Origin: Craspedostauros australis
Taxonomy: Eukaryota > Bacillariophyta > Bacillariophyceae > Mastogloiales > Achnanthaceae
DNA length: 64,000 bases
NCBI GenBank assembly: GCA_026770025.1
Contig: JAMXDE010000043.1
Coordinates: forward strand, 186,001-250,000
Reading direction: 5' to 3'
Part shown: positions 50,192 to 61,904 of the stretch, piece by piece
Layout: every line of letters begins with the position of its first letter
Position numbering within the stretch: the stretch's first letter is position 1
The notes under the pieces: generated by a model
What the model was told of the DNA's origin: nothing
Databases searched by the model: none
Seen by the model: only the letters and a program-made list of their open reading frames with translations
Translations under genes and position numbers: made by a program

Positions 50192-52990
50192 ATGTTGTGG
50201 CGCCCGGTGGTCTGTTTGCAGATTCTGTCGCAACACGCACGGCAACAGCGGCATTGCAGAACACCGCTGCGCTCCCTGTCGAACGTTCCTTCGCGAGCGA
50301 TCCGTTGTGCGCGAACCGGCCGTTGGGCATCGTTCGCTGTGGATCGCAACTTCGCGACTGCAGACATGCCGTCCAACGCCAGCGACTTTGCGACCGTCGA
50401 TCCCGTCCTGCTGGCGAAGGCATGGTACCCCGATGTGCGCGGCGACAGTCAGTCCACGCATGGCCAAACGACGTACGTCAAGGCCGTGACGCGCTGCATT
50501 CAGCTGCTCGAGGATTCTTCGAGCATTCCATTCATCTGTCGCTACCGAACGGATCAGATCCATCCCTTGACGACGCAGCAGGTCCAGACGGTGTACAAAC
50601 TCAAGACCAACCATGAGTCGCTGGGCACGATGCGGCACAAGCTGTTCGTCGCGCTCCAGCAGGAGGACGGGTCGCCGGTCACCAAAAAGACGCGGCTGTC
50701 ACCGAAGAATGCCAAGCTGTGGCAGCAGATCCAGACCAGCACGTCGAAGGCGCAGCTCGATGACTTCTACAAGCCCTACAAACCACCATCGAAGGGTTCC
50801 ATCCTGGAAAGAATACGCGCCGATCATCCCGATCTCGTGGACAAGGTGGATCGATGGTGGGACGACTCGAACGCATCGCATGATTGGAGCAAACTCAAAC
50901 CGCGCGAGTCCGTCGTCAATCTGATCGGCATCAAGATCGCCCACGAACCGCAGATCAGCGCCGTGGTGTTCGACGAGACCATGAAGCATTGCAAGGTCAG
51001 CACCAAGATCGATTCGGCCAGCACAGCGCCGCAGATCAACACGTACAAGCACTACGATGATTTCACCACGCCGCTCAAATGGATCAAACCGCATGAGATC
51101 CTCGCCATCCGCCGCGGCGTCGATCAGAAGGTCCTCAAACTGTCCTACGTCATCGATGCCGACAAGATGGAATCCACGATGCGCTATCATTTGAGGCAGG
51201 CCGATGGCGCGCCCAAGTCGTTGGTGCGATGCAACACGCTCCTCGCGGAAGGCATCCATGATGCCTGGACGCGGTTGTTGCGTCGGCAAGCGACGAGCCG
51301 TGCATGGAAGGAGCGTTGCAAGGAGGCGGAGGAACGTGCGATCGAGGTGTTTGCCAACAACCTGCATCATGCACTGTTGGCGCCGCCGTTATCTCCACCG
51401 AGGGCAGTTGTAGCGTTGGATCCTGGTTTCAAAGCCGGCATCAAGTGCGCCATCCTGGATGCTGTCGGAAAGGTGCATCGGTTGGAGACGATTCAATTCG
51501 TTGGTTCCGCGAGTCGGAAACATGCCGCCGTCAAGAAGATCGAAAGTATGATCGCGATGACGACTGAGCTGGTCGCGAAAGATATCGCCTCTGGTTCCGA
51601 CCTCGTTGTTGCGGTCGGCAATGGACATGGCAGCCAAGAATGCCAAGAACTGGTGGATGCCGCGATGCAGAACGGTGCATCCTCCATCCCCGTCCACGTT
51701 GTAGACGAATCCGGAGCGAGCGTGTGGAGCATCACGCAGGAAGCACAAAGCGATTTCCCCGAGCATCAGCCCGCCTCCATCGCCTCCGTGTCCATCGGCC
51801 GGCGCCTGCAGAATCCCCTGCAAGAACTCGTCAAGGTCCCACCCAAGAGCTTGGGACTTGGCATGTACCAGCATGATCTGACTGAAAAGAAACTGGAGGA
51901 GCAGCTGGACATGGTCAGCGTGGATGCCGTCGCGACGGTCGGTGTAGACGTCAACACGTGCAGTCTGCAAATCCTCCAAAAGGTGCCAGGGTTGAACCGG
52001 CTGGCGAAGAAGATCGTGACCGCTCGACCGTTGCGGCGACGGCAGGATTTGCTGGAGGTCTCAGGTCTGGGCCCCAAGACGTTTGAAAATTGCGCCGGAT
52101 TCTGTCATGTTGATGGCGATGAACCGCTGGACATGACGCCTGTGCATCCCGAATCGTACATGTTGGCACGGTGGTTGCTGAAGCGAGAGCAGTGGGAGCT
52201 GCAGTCCAACAACGACTACCAACGAGATCTTCCACCACGAAATCAATGGCGGTCTCACTTCCAACCGCGCATGGAGCGCGCAGCTGAGAAATTTGGCGTG
52301 AGCAAGGACCGTGTCTTCGTTGTCATCGAGCAACTGTTGGATTCCATGAGCAACGTGGATCCGCGCATCGCTCGCATGGAGGCGGGCGACGGAAGTGCTG
52401 CCAAGATCCAAAAGATTGGGAAGACAGATGGATGCAAGCGGTTGGATCCCGATCTGCGTCATTTGGACAAGTTGGAGAAGGCGGTGCCTCTGCGTGGCAT
52501 CGTGGGTTCCGTGCGGAACATTGCGGATTTTGGAGTCTTTGTTGATTTCGGCGGCGAAAGCGATGGCATGGTGCATACATCGAACCTCGGCCGCGTCCCG
52601 ATGAACAGCTTGTTGGTCGGTCAGCAGATCGGCGTAGATATCTTGCAGGTGGAGAATGAACGCGTGGCGTTGGCCTTGCATGGGTTGAACGCAGAGCACA
52701 AACCATCGCGCCAGAAGGGAGGAGGCAGGAAAAAGGCGCCGGCGACGAAGAAGAGAGCCGCAAAGACCGTGGTGAAGAAAGCCTCGGGAACACGCAAGCC
52801 AACACTGAAGTCCGCCTCTCGGTCAGCATCGAAGCCCAGGCCACGAGCAAGCGCAAAGACTCAGAGCAGCAGTACCAGCAAGCCAAAGCGAGGAGGTAGC
52901 TCTGCACGCAAAGCACCGGCCAAGAAAAGCAGACCAGCTTCATCGAGCGCGTCAGCCGCGACCAGCAAGAAGACGAGAACGAGGAAGTGA
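50192..52990 (+). CDS. Tex/SRBD1-like S1 RNA-binding protein with predicted organelle leader
   Basis: The predicted protein has 932 residues. Tex-type architecture in order: helical N-terminal region (IPFICRYRTDQI; DDFYKPYKPPSKGS), YqgF/RNase H-like domain starting AVVALDPGFKAGIKCAIL (about 405), a helix-hairpin-helix block (VSVDAVATVGVDVNTCSLQI, then LLEVSGLGPKTFENCAGF; about 570-640), and one S1 domain (PLRGIVGSVRNIADFGVFV; about 764-829). The family acts in transcription or RNA handling in bacteria and organelles. Residues 1-55 (MLWRPVVCLQILSQHARQQR...) are Arg/Ser-rich without acidic residues, suggesting a mitochondrial presequence; M57 (MPSNASD) would give a leaderless form. The C-terminal 100 residues are Lys/Arg/Ser/Ala-rich, histone-H1-like, an unusual addition. 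It converges on the next gene 195 bp away. Confidence 0.92.
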   Translation: MLWRPVVCLQILSQHARQQRHCRTPLRSLSNVPSRAIRCARTGRWASFAVDRNFATADMPSNASDFATVDPVLLAKAWYPDVRGDSQSTHGQTTYVKAVTRCIQLLEDSSSIPFICRYRTDQIHPLTTQQVQTVYKLKTNHESLGTMRHKLFVALQQEDGSPVTKKTRLSPKNAKLWQQIQTSTSKAQLDDFYKPYKPPSKGSILERIRADHPDLVDKVDRWWDDSNASHDWSKLKPRESVVNLIGIKIAHEPQISAVVFDETMKHCKVSTKIDSASTAPQINTYKHYDDFTTPLKWIKPHEILAIRRGVDQKVLKLSYVIDADKMESTMRYHLRQADGAPKSLVRCNTLLAEGIHDAWTRLLRRQATSRAWKERCKEAEERAIEVFANNLHHALLAPPLSPPRAVVALDPGFKAGIKCAILDAVGKVHRLETIQFVGSASRKHAAVKKIESMIAMTTELVAKDIASGSDLVVAVGNGHGSQECQELVDAAMQNGASSIPVHVVDESGASVWSITQEAQSDFPEHQPASIASVSIGRRLQNPLQELVKVPPKSLGLGMYQHDLTEKKLEEQLDMVSVDAVATVGVDVNTCSLQILQKVPGLNRLAKKIVTARPLRRRQDLLEVSGLGPKTFENCAGFCHVDGDEPLDMTPVHPESYMLARWLLKREQWELQSNNDYQRDLPPRNQWRSHFQPRMERAAEKFGVSKDRVFVVIEQLLDSMSNVDPRIARMEAGDGSAAKIQKIGKTDGCKRLDPDLRHLDKLEKAVPLRGIVGSVRNIADFGVFVDFGGESDGMVHTSNLGRVPMNSLLVGQQIGVDILQVENERVALALHGLNAEHKPSRQKGGGRKKAPATKKRAAKTVVKKASGTRKPTLKSASRSASKPRPRASAKTQSSSTSKPKRGGSSARKAPAKKSRPASSSASAATSKKTRTRK

Positions 52991-53185
52991 AGCTGTTCGG
53001 TGGAAGTGGAAGAACTCTGCGAATGTTCATTGTAGTGTACCATGCACACTCGTACGAGTAGTAGCGGAATACTCAAGCCTCTCTCTCTCTAGAGATTTCT
53101 GGTTGACTGATAGACTTAAACCGCGAATTAAACAATTGTATGATAGAGAGCAGGCGAACTATAGTTGCGCAGCGCATTCATCTCA

Positions 53186-55230
53186 TCACCAAAAGCTGGG
53201 TCTGCCCTTGTCGATTGGCGGTGAATCCTTGCATGGAATCTTGCTCGGCTTGTCGCGGTAGTGGCAAACGATTGCCGGTTCCGCCAGACAGCAGTCGAAT
53301 CCAGTCAGACAGTTTGGTTTCGTGTACCACTCGCCCATCTGCTCGAAGTACAGCTTCTTGTTGTCCTTATTCTTCGTCCAGCTCATGTGGAAGATGTACG
53401 GATCGACGACGGCGTTTTCGTTGAAGATGGACTTCATAATGTCCTTCTGTCGATGGTACTCGAAACCGCCTGGGAACGGATTGGTCACACCTCGGTTCCA
53501 CGTCTTGACGCGCAATCCCTTCCAGCTGGCGTGCTCGTTGAGGAGGGCCGTGAGGGCGGCCTGGTGGCTGCTGGTGGCGGCGATGACATCACCGGCCCGC
53601 AGCAATTCGGAGAAGAAGAATTCCGTCTTTTCGTTGTTCTTGACGTAGTAGAAGCCTGTGAGGTGATCGGCGATGGTCGTGAGAAGTATGTATGTTTGGG
53701 TATTCAGTTGTTTGATGAATGCAATTGGCAAGCGTCCAATACAGAGAAGAAATGGTGAGACATGATGAGAAGAACAACGCTGCAATGTGCGGCAGAGTGA
53801 TGAAAGAAGCAGCGCATCAATCTCATATGGAGTACCGTATGTCGCCCATCAACGACAACAACAACGTCCATCAATCACATTGCAAGCAAGCAAGCAGGCA
53901 AGTAAGGAAGCAAACGGGTAGCACATGACGCACCTGTGTTGGGGGAGTAGGGCGAGTAGCGGACAGAGTGAGCACCGTCGTCCTGGAACATCATGTCCCA
54001 TTCCTTGACGTTGGAGTCGTCCGTGAAGTAGTCGACCGGATTCTTGTACCAAACGACGTCGACGTCCTGGAAGACGAGGTTGTAGCCCAAGCTGGAAATG
54101 AGGTGTACGCAGTAAACCTTGGCCATCATCATCTTGGTGAAGACGCGATCGCCGTACGCGTTGGCTGCTTGCTCCGGCATGTCACCGAAGATGCCCTCAT
54201 CGTAGAAGGAAGTGATGCCGAGGCTTTCACTCATCTGCTGGGTCTTTTCGTCCGTGGCAAAGATGAGGAGGCGGGATGTGTCGAGGCCCTTGGCGCGGGC
54301 GTTGCAGACGAAGTTGTGGAAGAGAACGGCCTGACCCCAGTTGCAAACCAGCACGAAGATCGGCGCATCCCTGTCCCCGTTGGCGACCTTCTCGGTGATG
54401 GGCCGCAGCTCGTCGAGCAACCGCCTCAGATTGTTGAGGTACTCGACCAGGATGGGGTAGTACATCTCCGTGTGCGTGCGTTTGACGGGTGTCTTCCCGT
54501 ACGTGCCCTTGGCGGAATGGCTGCGCGACACGTACCGCAACGGCGTGGTGTGCTTCAGCGCTCCGTAGGACGGTAACCTCATGAACTTGTGCACGTAGTA
54601 GCTCTCCCACTGCGGCACCAGCGCCACGCATTCCAGTTTGTTGCCGCCGCGCTTGGCCGGTTCGGTGAGGACGACCTTGACGGTGTCGCACTCGGACGTC
54701 GCCTCGTCAAAGCTGAGGGAATGACGGTCAGGCGCCGAGCCCTCTTCGGCATGCTGGTATGACAGCGGGGTCGCTTTGTCGCTGGTGTAGAGAATGACGA
54801 CCTCCTCGGAACCCTTGACATCGTCATCGTACGGAACGCCGACGTCCAGGTGGCTGTTGAATTCCTGGCGCGCGACCGTCGCGTAATCATGCACTATCTT
54901 GTCCACCGTGGCCGGGAAGACGCGGCCATCGCTATCGCCGGCATGCAATGGAACGGCCTCCATCTTGCGGATCACGGGCTCTGGACACGCAGGACAGGCC
55001 GGGCACTTGGTGGGTTCGGGCGCCGGAGCCGATGCCATTCCCATCAGCAGACCGGCGTAGAAACAGCACGTTCCGAAGACGACCAAACTCAGTATCGGCT
55101 TGATGGGCAGCTTCTGCTGCGACTGCTTGCGCAGCCCCATTCCGTTCCTGCTGCCTGCACCCGATGATCCGATCTTCGCGCGTCCGTGCAACGTCGCGGC
55201 GGACGACCAAGGGAAGGAGCTTGATGACAT
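53186..55230 (-). CDS. Nucleotide-diphospho-sugar transferase, GT77/RRA-like (PF03407), one intron
   Basis: Exons 53934-55230 and 53186-53655 join in phase to give 588 residues. The ATG at 55230 puts a type II anchor at about 45-66 (PILSLVVFGTCCFYAGLL), followed by a Pro/Cys stem. The catalytic part holds NWGQAVLFHNFVCNARAKG, LLIFATDEKTQQ, MMMAKVYCVHLISSLGYNLV and the metal-binding FQDVDVVWYKNP (DxD near 390), then MMFQDDGA. The family signature NTGFYYVKNN is created across the splice site, which confirms the intron. The second exon ends with Cys-rich CLTGFDCCLAEP. GT77-type enzymes transfer arabinose, xylose or galactose to glycoproteins or wall polysaccharides in the Golgi; the donor here is unknown. 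Confidence 0.93.
53656..53933 (-). other. Intron of the GT77-like gene
   Basis: 278 bp. On the minus strand the donor reads ACACAG/GTGCGT and the acceptor CCTCACAG/GCTTC. Removal keeps the frame (phase 1) and completes the NTGFYY motif. Confidence 0.9.
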
Positions 55231-57742
55231 TGCGTTCTCTGCTTTCTGCTGTCTGTCTGGCAGTTGTCTGTTACTGCTGATGTGGCCTTTCTCTCTGTCT
55301 CTCTCTCTCCGTCTACAGTATGTACACAGAGTCCTTTCAACAACCACCTGACACGAACAACGACGCCTCGACTCGATACAAGTGAACACGTGAGCTTGGG
55401 CTGCTCTGCTTGGTTGTGACTATGGCAGAGCAGCGGAGGGTCTCGAGGCGACCATCTCCATGGACCTGTGCATCCTCAGAACAGATGCAGGAGAGCGGTG
55501 CCACACACGGCTTGATTCCGCACAAAGTCCAACGGATTCATGTGTCCTGCTCATGACCGTGCGTGGTTGATGTTGTGGTCATTTTGGTGTATTCGTTCAC
55601 GAGTTTCGTCGGTCTTGCGGGATATAGTTACTCACTTTTGAGATGTGGCTGTGCAATACCACGCACGAAATCAAAACACCCGTTTGTACGGACAGACGCA
55701 CATATCGTCGTGCAGTTTTGTGAACAGTATGTTTGCAACTTCGAACGGAACATGTTGCAGTTTGTTCGCAAAAGAAAGACGGCGATGCGGTGTGAGGCGA
55801 ACCTTCCATCCCATGTACGGAATCATGATCGCGGCTCTTGCGCAGGCGCTATCGATGATGGATGACGCGTCGTCGCACATGGACGCGCAGGTAACTGTTC
55901 GCCAATGGAAGGATGCTCACGCGACCAGACGTGGCATGTTGCGCCCCCAAGTTGGTCTCGGAGATGTCGATGCCTCTTTCGTTCGATGCAGCACGAGCAC
56001 ACATGCATAAATAGTAGGAGAGCAGAGAGCCTTCGACAGACAAATGGGGGATTCGCGTCAGATAGTATCATCATTCGAACCTGCATGCACGTGCCTGCAA
56101 CGACAACCGGCAAAATCGCCAACCCTCCATCACATGTCGACGCCCAAAGTGGGAAAATTGCGGACCATCAGCGCATGGAAAGTGCCAATGAGGAGCAAAG
56201 AGCCACACACGCACGCACAGGTCAACCAAATGAGGTACTCTTCTGGGGAAGAATGATTCGATGTGAAACGAGTGTTGCGTTCGTGTCACCTACGCCATCG
56301 TCATCGTTGTCGTTGTTGGTCAGTTCCGGGAAGTGGAACATCAATCTCCAACAGAGGCGAATAAAGCTTGGTTGGGGTTTCCGCTGGTGCAGGTCGTGAA
56401 TTCTGGTGTTTGGTTGGTGGTGGCTTGCTCAGATGTACAGTACAACAGCTTGTCAAGTTCGAGCTTCTCGAATGCAACATACTTTGCATACCTTCGAGTA
56501 CGACCACACCCGTTCTATTGTCTGCCAAAGTACTCGTCATCACCTCAACATCTCTCAAGTCGAAGCGTCCTGTGCTTGTGGGTAGAACATGTACGATCCG
56601 CTTCTGTACTTTATACTCCACAAGTTCGTTATTCGCAGTCCTGAGGTTCCTTTCGATTGCACAGCACCAAATGACGAACTCCTGATGTGAAACCGCACCA
56701 AGTCCAGAATCAGCAGAAACTCAACTCCGCATCGCGGAAGTACCTCGATGCATGGCCATCGTACTTCAGAGTACTGCTCTTCTGTCTTCTCCTTTTCTCT
56801 CAAGTAATACATGAAATAATTGAATATTGTTACATGTATAACAACATGTATTTTAATACTCTGCTGTAGGAGAGTACTCTGCTCATTCCAGAGGACTTCA
56901 TCCCGCAACTGCGATTCTGTGAGACATCGAGAATGTTGCAGATTCCATGGGTGCCACGGCGCATAAAGTCATGTCGTAGCTTGGTCAATGACTTTGCATC
57001 ACGCCCACATTATGCGGTTATGTGATGCAGCGCGCTGTGCGGCGACGTATGCAACAAGACCAGCTTTGCGAAAGAAGTGAGAGACTCTTCCGTCCTCACG
57101 AAGGACCTTGGGTGAAAACGCTTCTCCTTCTGTGGACGTATGTACGACCAATGGTATGGGCGAGCCACCGCGCCCACGGCTCCTACCACATGCACCATGT
57201 TTGGGGTAACTGTGAATCGCCATGCCAGGGCGTGCATACACCTCGTGCGAGTGCGACTCCCTGGTCGTGCGCGCGACGAATCGAGAACGCGACGACCACA
57301 CTCCGGTAGCTTTTCAACCGATACTTCACAGTTCTTGGGTCCAAGAAGTATAGTACCGTCCATCTTCGCTTATATCGTTGTCATACTCTTTGTACATTTT
57401 GCATGTCCGGGCATGGTCGGAGTAGTGCAAACCGTGCAGCACGAGCACTCCGCGGTCCTGTTCGTGAGTTTGCTTGGCATTCGTCCGAGAAGCAGGATCC
57501 TTCACGCAACCAACTCTGAGCGTCATTGGCCCTGTCCACAACGACGCGCCATTCCCCTCCATTCGCGCGTATCTTTGCCGTCGGAACGTCATGCTATTTC
57601 TTCAATCCCAAGGGGAGAATCGACACACAAACCAGCGATAAAAACGAAGAAACAGCGTCGAGCAACGGACACGCGAAGAATGTGGGGGAAGGCCAATACG
57701 AACCGCACCAACTCAGTTTGGCGTTGCGGCTGTCCGTGAGGA
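55231..57742. other. 2.5-kb intergenic region
   Basis: It contains the upstream region of the GT77-like gene (a CT run near 55290-55310) and of the HSF-type gene. Frames up to 199 codons exist but show no motifs. I see no RNA gene or repeat array. Confidence 0.5.
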
Positions 57743-60682
57743 ATGATTGGTGGCGGGTCCAAAGCAGCTGCACGAGCGTGCGCGACCCACTCTCTAACCA
57801 CTGGAACCACACCCATCATGATGGTGGCGTTGTGCCATAATTCTGACCACGAGCGTGCTCCTTCGTCTAATCCCAACTCAACCACGATGCAACACTCACA
57901 TCACGAGAAGTGCCAACAAGAGCGACAAGAGCAACAGCAGCGAGAGCAGACATACAAATCACAACAACAGCAACAGCAAGCACTTCAACAATCGAGCACA
58001 CAACAAACAGGCCCGCACAGACAGCAACAGCCCACATCGCAAGTTCAGCAAAGACTCCAAACGAATCTCACAACATCAAACCAATCATCCAACCCGGTCC
58101 GCATACTCGTCAGCCAGACCGACGCGCAACCAGTCCCATTGCCATTCCACACATCCCCGTCGCATCAACGAACGATGGCAATCTCAATGCTTGCATCACT
58201 GCCATCCTTCCCAGCTCAAAAAAGACCTTCGATAGCCCGACCGTCGCTGACCTCGCATCACACATCACCCAATTTGACACCACCTGCGCACTCCTCAAGG
58301 TCAGCACCGCACATAGAATCAGAGAAGGAAGGAGTCGTAGCGGCAGCAGCAGCGCCAATGCCAATGCCAATGCCAATGGCAACTACAGCATCGTCGGCGA
58401 TGGCTACGACTCCGACCACGACCACGACTACGACTACCGGCATTTATTCACCGCTCAACTTCTCGCCCAACTCATCTCCAACCGCGATGATGAGCGTTTC
58501 AAGTTCCTTCCCTGTTCGATTGCAGCGGCTGCTGAGCCACGCTGAGGAACTGGGTTGCCAAGACGTCGTGTCGTGGGATGATGACGGGATCATGTTCCGC
58601 GTTCACAACCGCAAAGCCTTCCAGTCGGGTCTGATGGCGCAGTTTTTCACAATGACCAAGTACAGATCATTCACTCGTCAGCTCAACCTGTGGGACTTCC
58701 AGGCCGTCATACATCGAGGCCGTGGATACACCGGATATTGTAAGTCAACTGAGAGATGATTGTATTGATCAGCGCGATGTTCGACAGCTTGGAATGTTCG
58801 TTGATGGGCTCTTGTTGACCCTTGCATCCGGTTTCATACCTCCTGGACTGTTGAACCATCGCGACACTTGTGCGTGGGTACCTTTTTGTCGAAATCGGAT
58901 CTTGGGACCCTCAAAAGCATGAGACCTTTGTGGCCTCAACGACAAATCGGGTCTGCAACCTCTATCATTATCAAATGTTGCTAAAGGTTGGCATCAAGAG
59001 ACAAAAGAAACGACGTCCAAAAGAAGGTTCACTTGCAGCGGTCTGTTGCATCTGTTCCTCGGTCAGGGGAGATGCGTTGTGTCGGTCCCCTGGCTTCATG
59101 AGAGAATGGGCATTACGCCTATTCCAGCGTGTGTACCAACAACTGGTGACGAGTGTATCTCACGAGTGCTTTGTCCACCACAAAGCTTCTATTCTTCTAT
59201 TTTCATCGTACTCTTCGTTTCTCCGTTTCTCTACATCGTCACACCCATCGTACCGGGCGCCCATTGTGGTCCCGTTTTCACTCGCGTCGTTTCTTTTCTT
59301 CCGTCGTACTCGCATGGTGGGGCTTGCTTTGCCTATCTGGCGGTGTCAAACTACACCGCATTCCAACCTTCTCCTGGTTGTGCCACCTCTGCACGTACAT
59401 TCTCGTCTTGTCAATCTCTTGACATCGGACTGATGCACCAATCTTCGGCACCGATAAATCGCTGCCCTTCATTGCAACACCCGGCCCATCGATATGCTAC
59501 GCTATACCGCACCGTGCCATCCCTTGCACAGACTATCATCCGGAATTCCGCAAGAATCAGCCACAAGCTGCTCTGAAGATGAAGCGAACAAAGATCAAGG
59601 GAATGTCAGCCAAGTCCAGACAGACTGTCTTCCTCAGAGATAGCATGGCAATGATGGAGTTGTCTCATCAGCAACAACAAGAACAGATGTATCAATCTGC
59701 ACAATCTTCACAACCCACGATTACCACTGCAGCAGCGGGACTGTCACATCGAGACAATCCTTCGCACCAACAGGATGGAAGTAGAGAGCGCGTGGATCCT
59801 TTCGTTGATCAAGATGGCACAGATCAATCAACATCTTCATGCTCTTGGCCCTCTTCTCCGTCACTTGCGACCGTAAACTCCTACTCAAGAGTTGCACCCC
59901 ACGTCCATCTGCTCTCACATCGTCCACAGAGCAACGGCAGCCCTCCATCCTCTCGTAAACTGGACATTCTGCCTTTGGGTCACAGAACCTCGGCTCAACC
60001 TGCACCATCCACCAATGCCAATACATTCCCAACACAGCTGTACTATCAATCCGCGCTGCAGTCTCTTCAAAGACAAAGGGCCGATTCTTCTTCTCATGGA
60101 TCACCCGGTCCAGCCTGGCAGAGGCCACAACATGACACGCAGCAGCAGCAGCAGCGCTATCACCATCGTGATGCTAGCAATAGCAACAACACCTCGGTGT
60201 ACTCCGCAACACCATCAACTCGGCAATCCGAATCCGAATTCTTTGACACAGAAAGACAGCGCATGCAATCTTCACCTGCTCGTCTCGATGAAGCCACCGC
60301 GAAGCCCGCAAGCTCGGAGGGGCTGATGCGAATGCCGGCGCTCGGGGCGACCCCTTTGACGACGATTCGGGAAGGCATTCCCGTGCTTCAGATCCAGGCA
60401 GAGGATAGTACTGAAAACAGGGACACACAAGACGTTCCCGGAACCAATGCATCAAAGGATCGAAGCCTGATCACGACCAGGATTTCAGACGACCATCGCA
60501 ACGATACCGGTCCTGCGATGAACCAACAGCAACGAGAGCACAGCAGCATCCAGAGCGAGATTTCAAGCCAAGCGCAGTTGCCAATTTTTGATGCGCTGGA
60601 GCCTCGAACTGTTGAGGAGATGATGCAGAATCCCCAGATGAATTTCTACAGAACCGATTTCGATGAGATCAAAGAATCGTAA
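57743..60682 (+). CDS. Heat-shock-factor-type DNA-binding protein, one intron
   Basis: Exons 57743-58739 and 59532-60682 join in phase to 715 residues (ATGs at 57818 and 57887 are alternatives). The first 250 residues are Gln/Ser/His-rich. The HSF DNA-binding domain runs from about 256: FPVRLQRLLSHAEE, VVSWDDDGIMFRVHNRKAF, the recognition helix TKYRSFTRQLNLWDF, and across the splice site GYTGYYYHPEFRKNQPQ, then MKRTKIKG. The junction restores the YYHP/EF block, so the intron is well supported. The usual LNxYGF is LNLWDF here. No clear heptad-repeat trimerisation domain follows; the C-terminal 330 residues are Gln/Ser/Pro-rich and end in an acidic segment that could activate transcription. HSF-type regulators are expanded in diatoms; the targets are unknown. 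Confidence 0.9.
58740..59531 (+). other. Intron of the HSF-type gene
   Basis: 792 bp. Donor GGATATT/GTAAGT matches the consensus; acceptor CTTGCACAG/ACTATC. The split Tyr codon (T/AC) and the restored domain support it. Short frames inside are not supported as genes. Confidence 0.88.
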
Positions 60683-61904
60683 TATTATTCTTTGGCAACA
60701 TTTTTAGACTTTTGTTATCACGAACACCGGCCATTGTGTCGCGTGCTCTGTCTCAGTAGGATAATTGTATTGCACAAATAATTGTACAATGGAATACGTC
60801 GAGATCAGTCTCACAGATCGCCGTTCTGCTGTGCCTGCTCGTCTCTCTACCTGACTCCATTCGGTAGCATACCTACACAATACCACACGCTCGAGGATCT
60901 CATGAGTTGGCGGCGTGGCGGTGGCAGAAGAGAAGGTTCTATCTGCTCCTTGAGAAAGAGAAACAGAGTGTGCGTGTGCTTGCGTGTGCGTGTGCATGTG
61001 TCACCCAATTAGCCATCCGCGTATACAACATGCTTCTTTTCAGCATATACTGCTTTGGACGCACCTATTATATGACATATAATGGAGAGATGCACCTGAT
61101 AGTTGCACCCAACTATTTCACGATCACCACAAGTGGAAGAAGAATACCGGCGGACGAATGTCCGAGAGCATCGCTACGGCTGTGGACCTTTGCATCATGG
61201 GTGTTGGCGAAATGAAAGAGATGTCAGCACGTCACCTCAAGCTATTTGTATCGCACGCGACAGCAACGGTGTTTCGATAGTGGAGAGTCAGTCGCAGCGC
61301 AGTCGGTACCTTTGCTTGTTCACCGGTGCTCTTTGTTTGGAGAACTGAAACGGCGTGGTCCTGTGGCTTCCGTCATGACAAATCGCGGTGGCAGAAGTTG
61401 ACGATGGATGCGGAACATGATGTAACGACCGGTACCAAGAAGGATCACCAAAAGAGAGATCTTTGTAGGCGAGAGTCAGGTGGTAGAGCAACAGTCAGCC
61501 ATACCCGTCAACGACAAATAGCGCAGTCCCCAGCCGCGACCACTTGCCTTCGGGGGATCGAAAAGGCTTTTAGGAACAGTATCTGTGCTTTGGAGGCGTC
61601 TGTGGAGGTACCATTTTTATAGTAGTGTAGTGAAGCGTACTAGTACCATTTGTCAACGTTTCCGCGATCAGTCCATCGAGTCGTGGTCAGAACAGTTCCA
61701 CAGAACGCTTGGTTGATCGCGAACGCGGGTGCGACCTGTAGGTGATAGCGCGCGCATTGGTGAGTGCGGCACTCGACGAGCAGCCACGACCACCGTTCCG
61801 CACCAACTGCCATCCGGGCTCATTGGTGATCACACAGTCCTCAACAGGGAGAGAGATGGAAAGACGGATAGGCAGAGCGAGAGAGAGGGCCTCCCCAAGC
61901 CAAC
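60683..61904. other. Intergenic region, no gene seen
   Basis: 1.2 kb with a GT-rich patch near 60967-61000 and AT-rich stretches. Open frames are under 110 codons and unconvincing. The right end is the leader of the fucosyltransferase-like gene. Confidence 0.5.
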
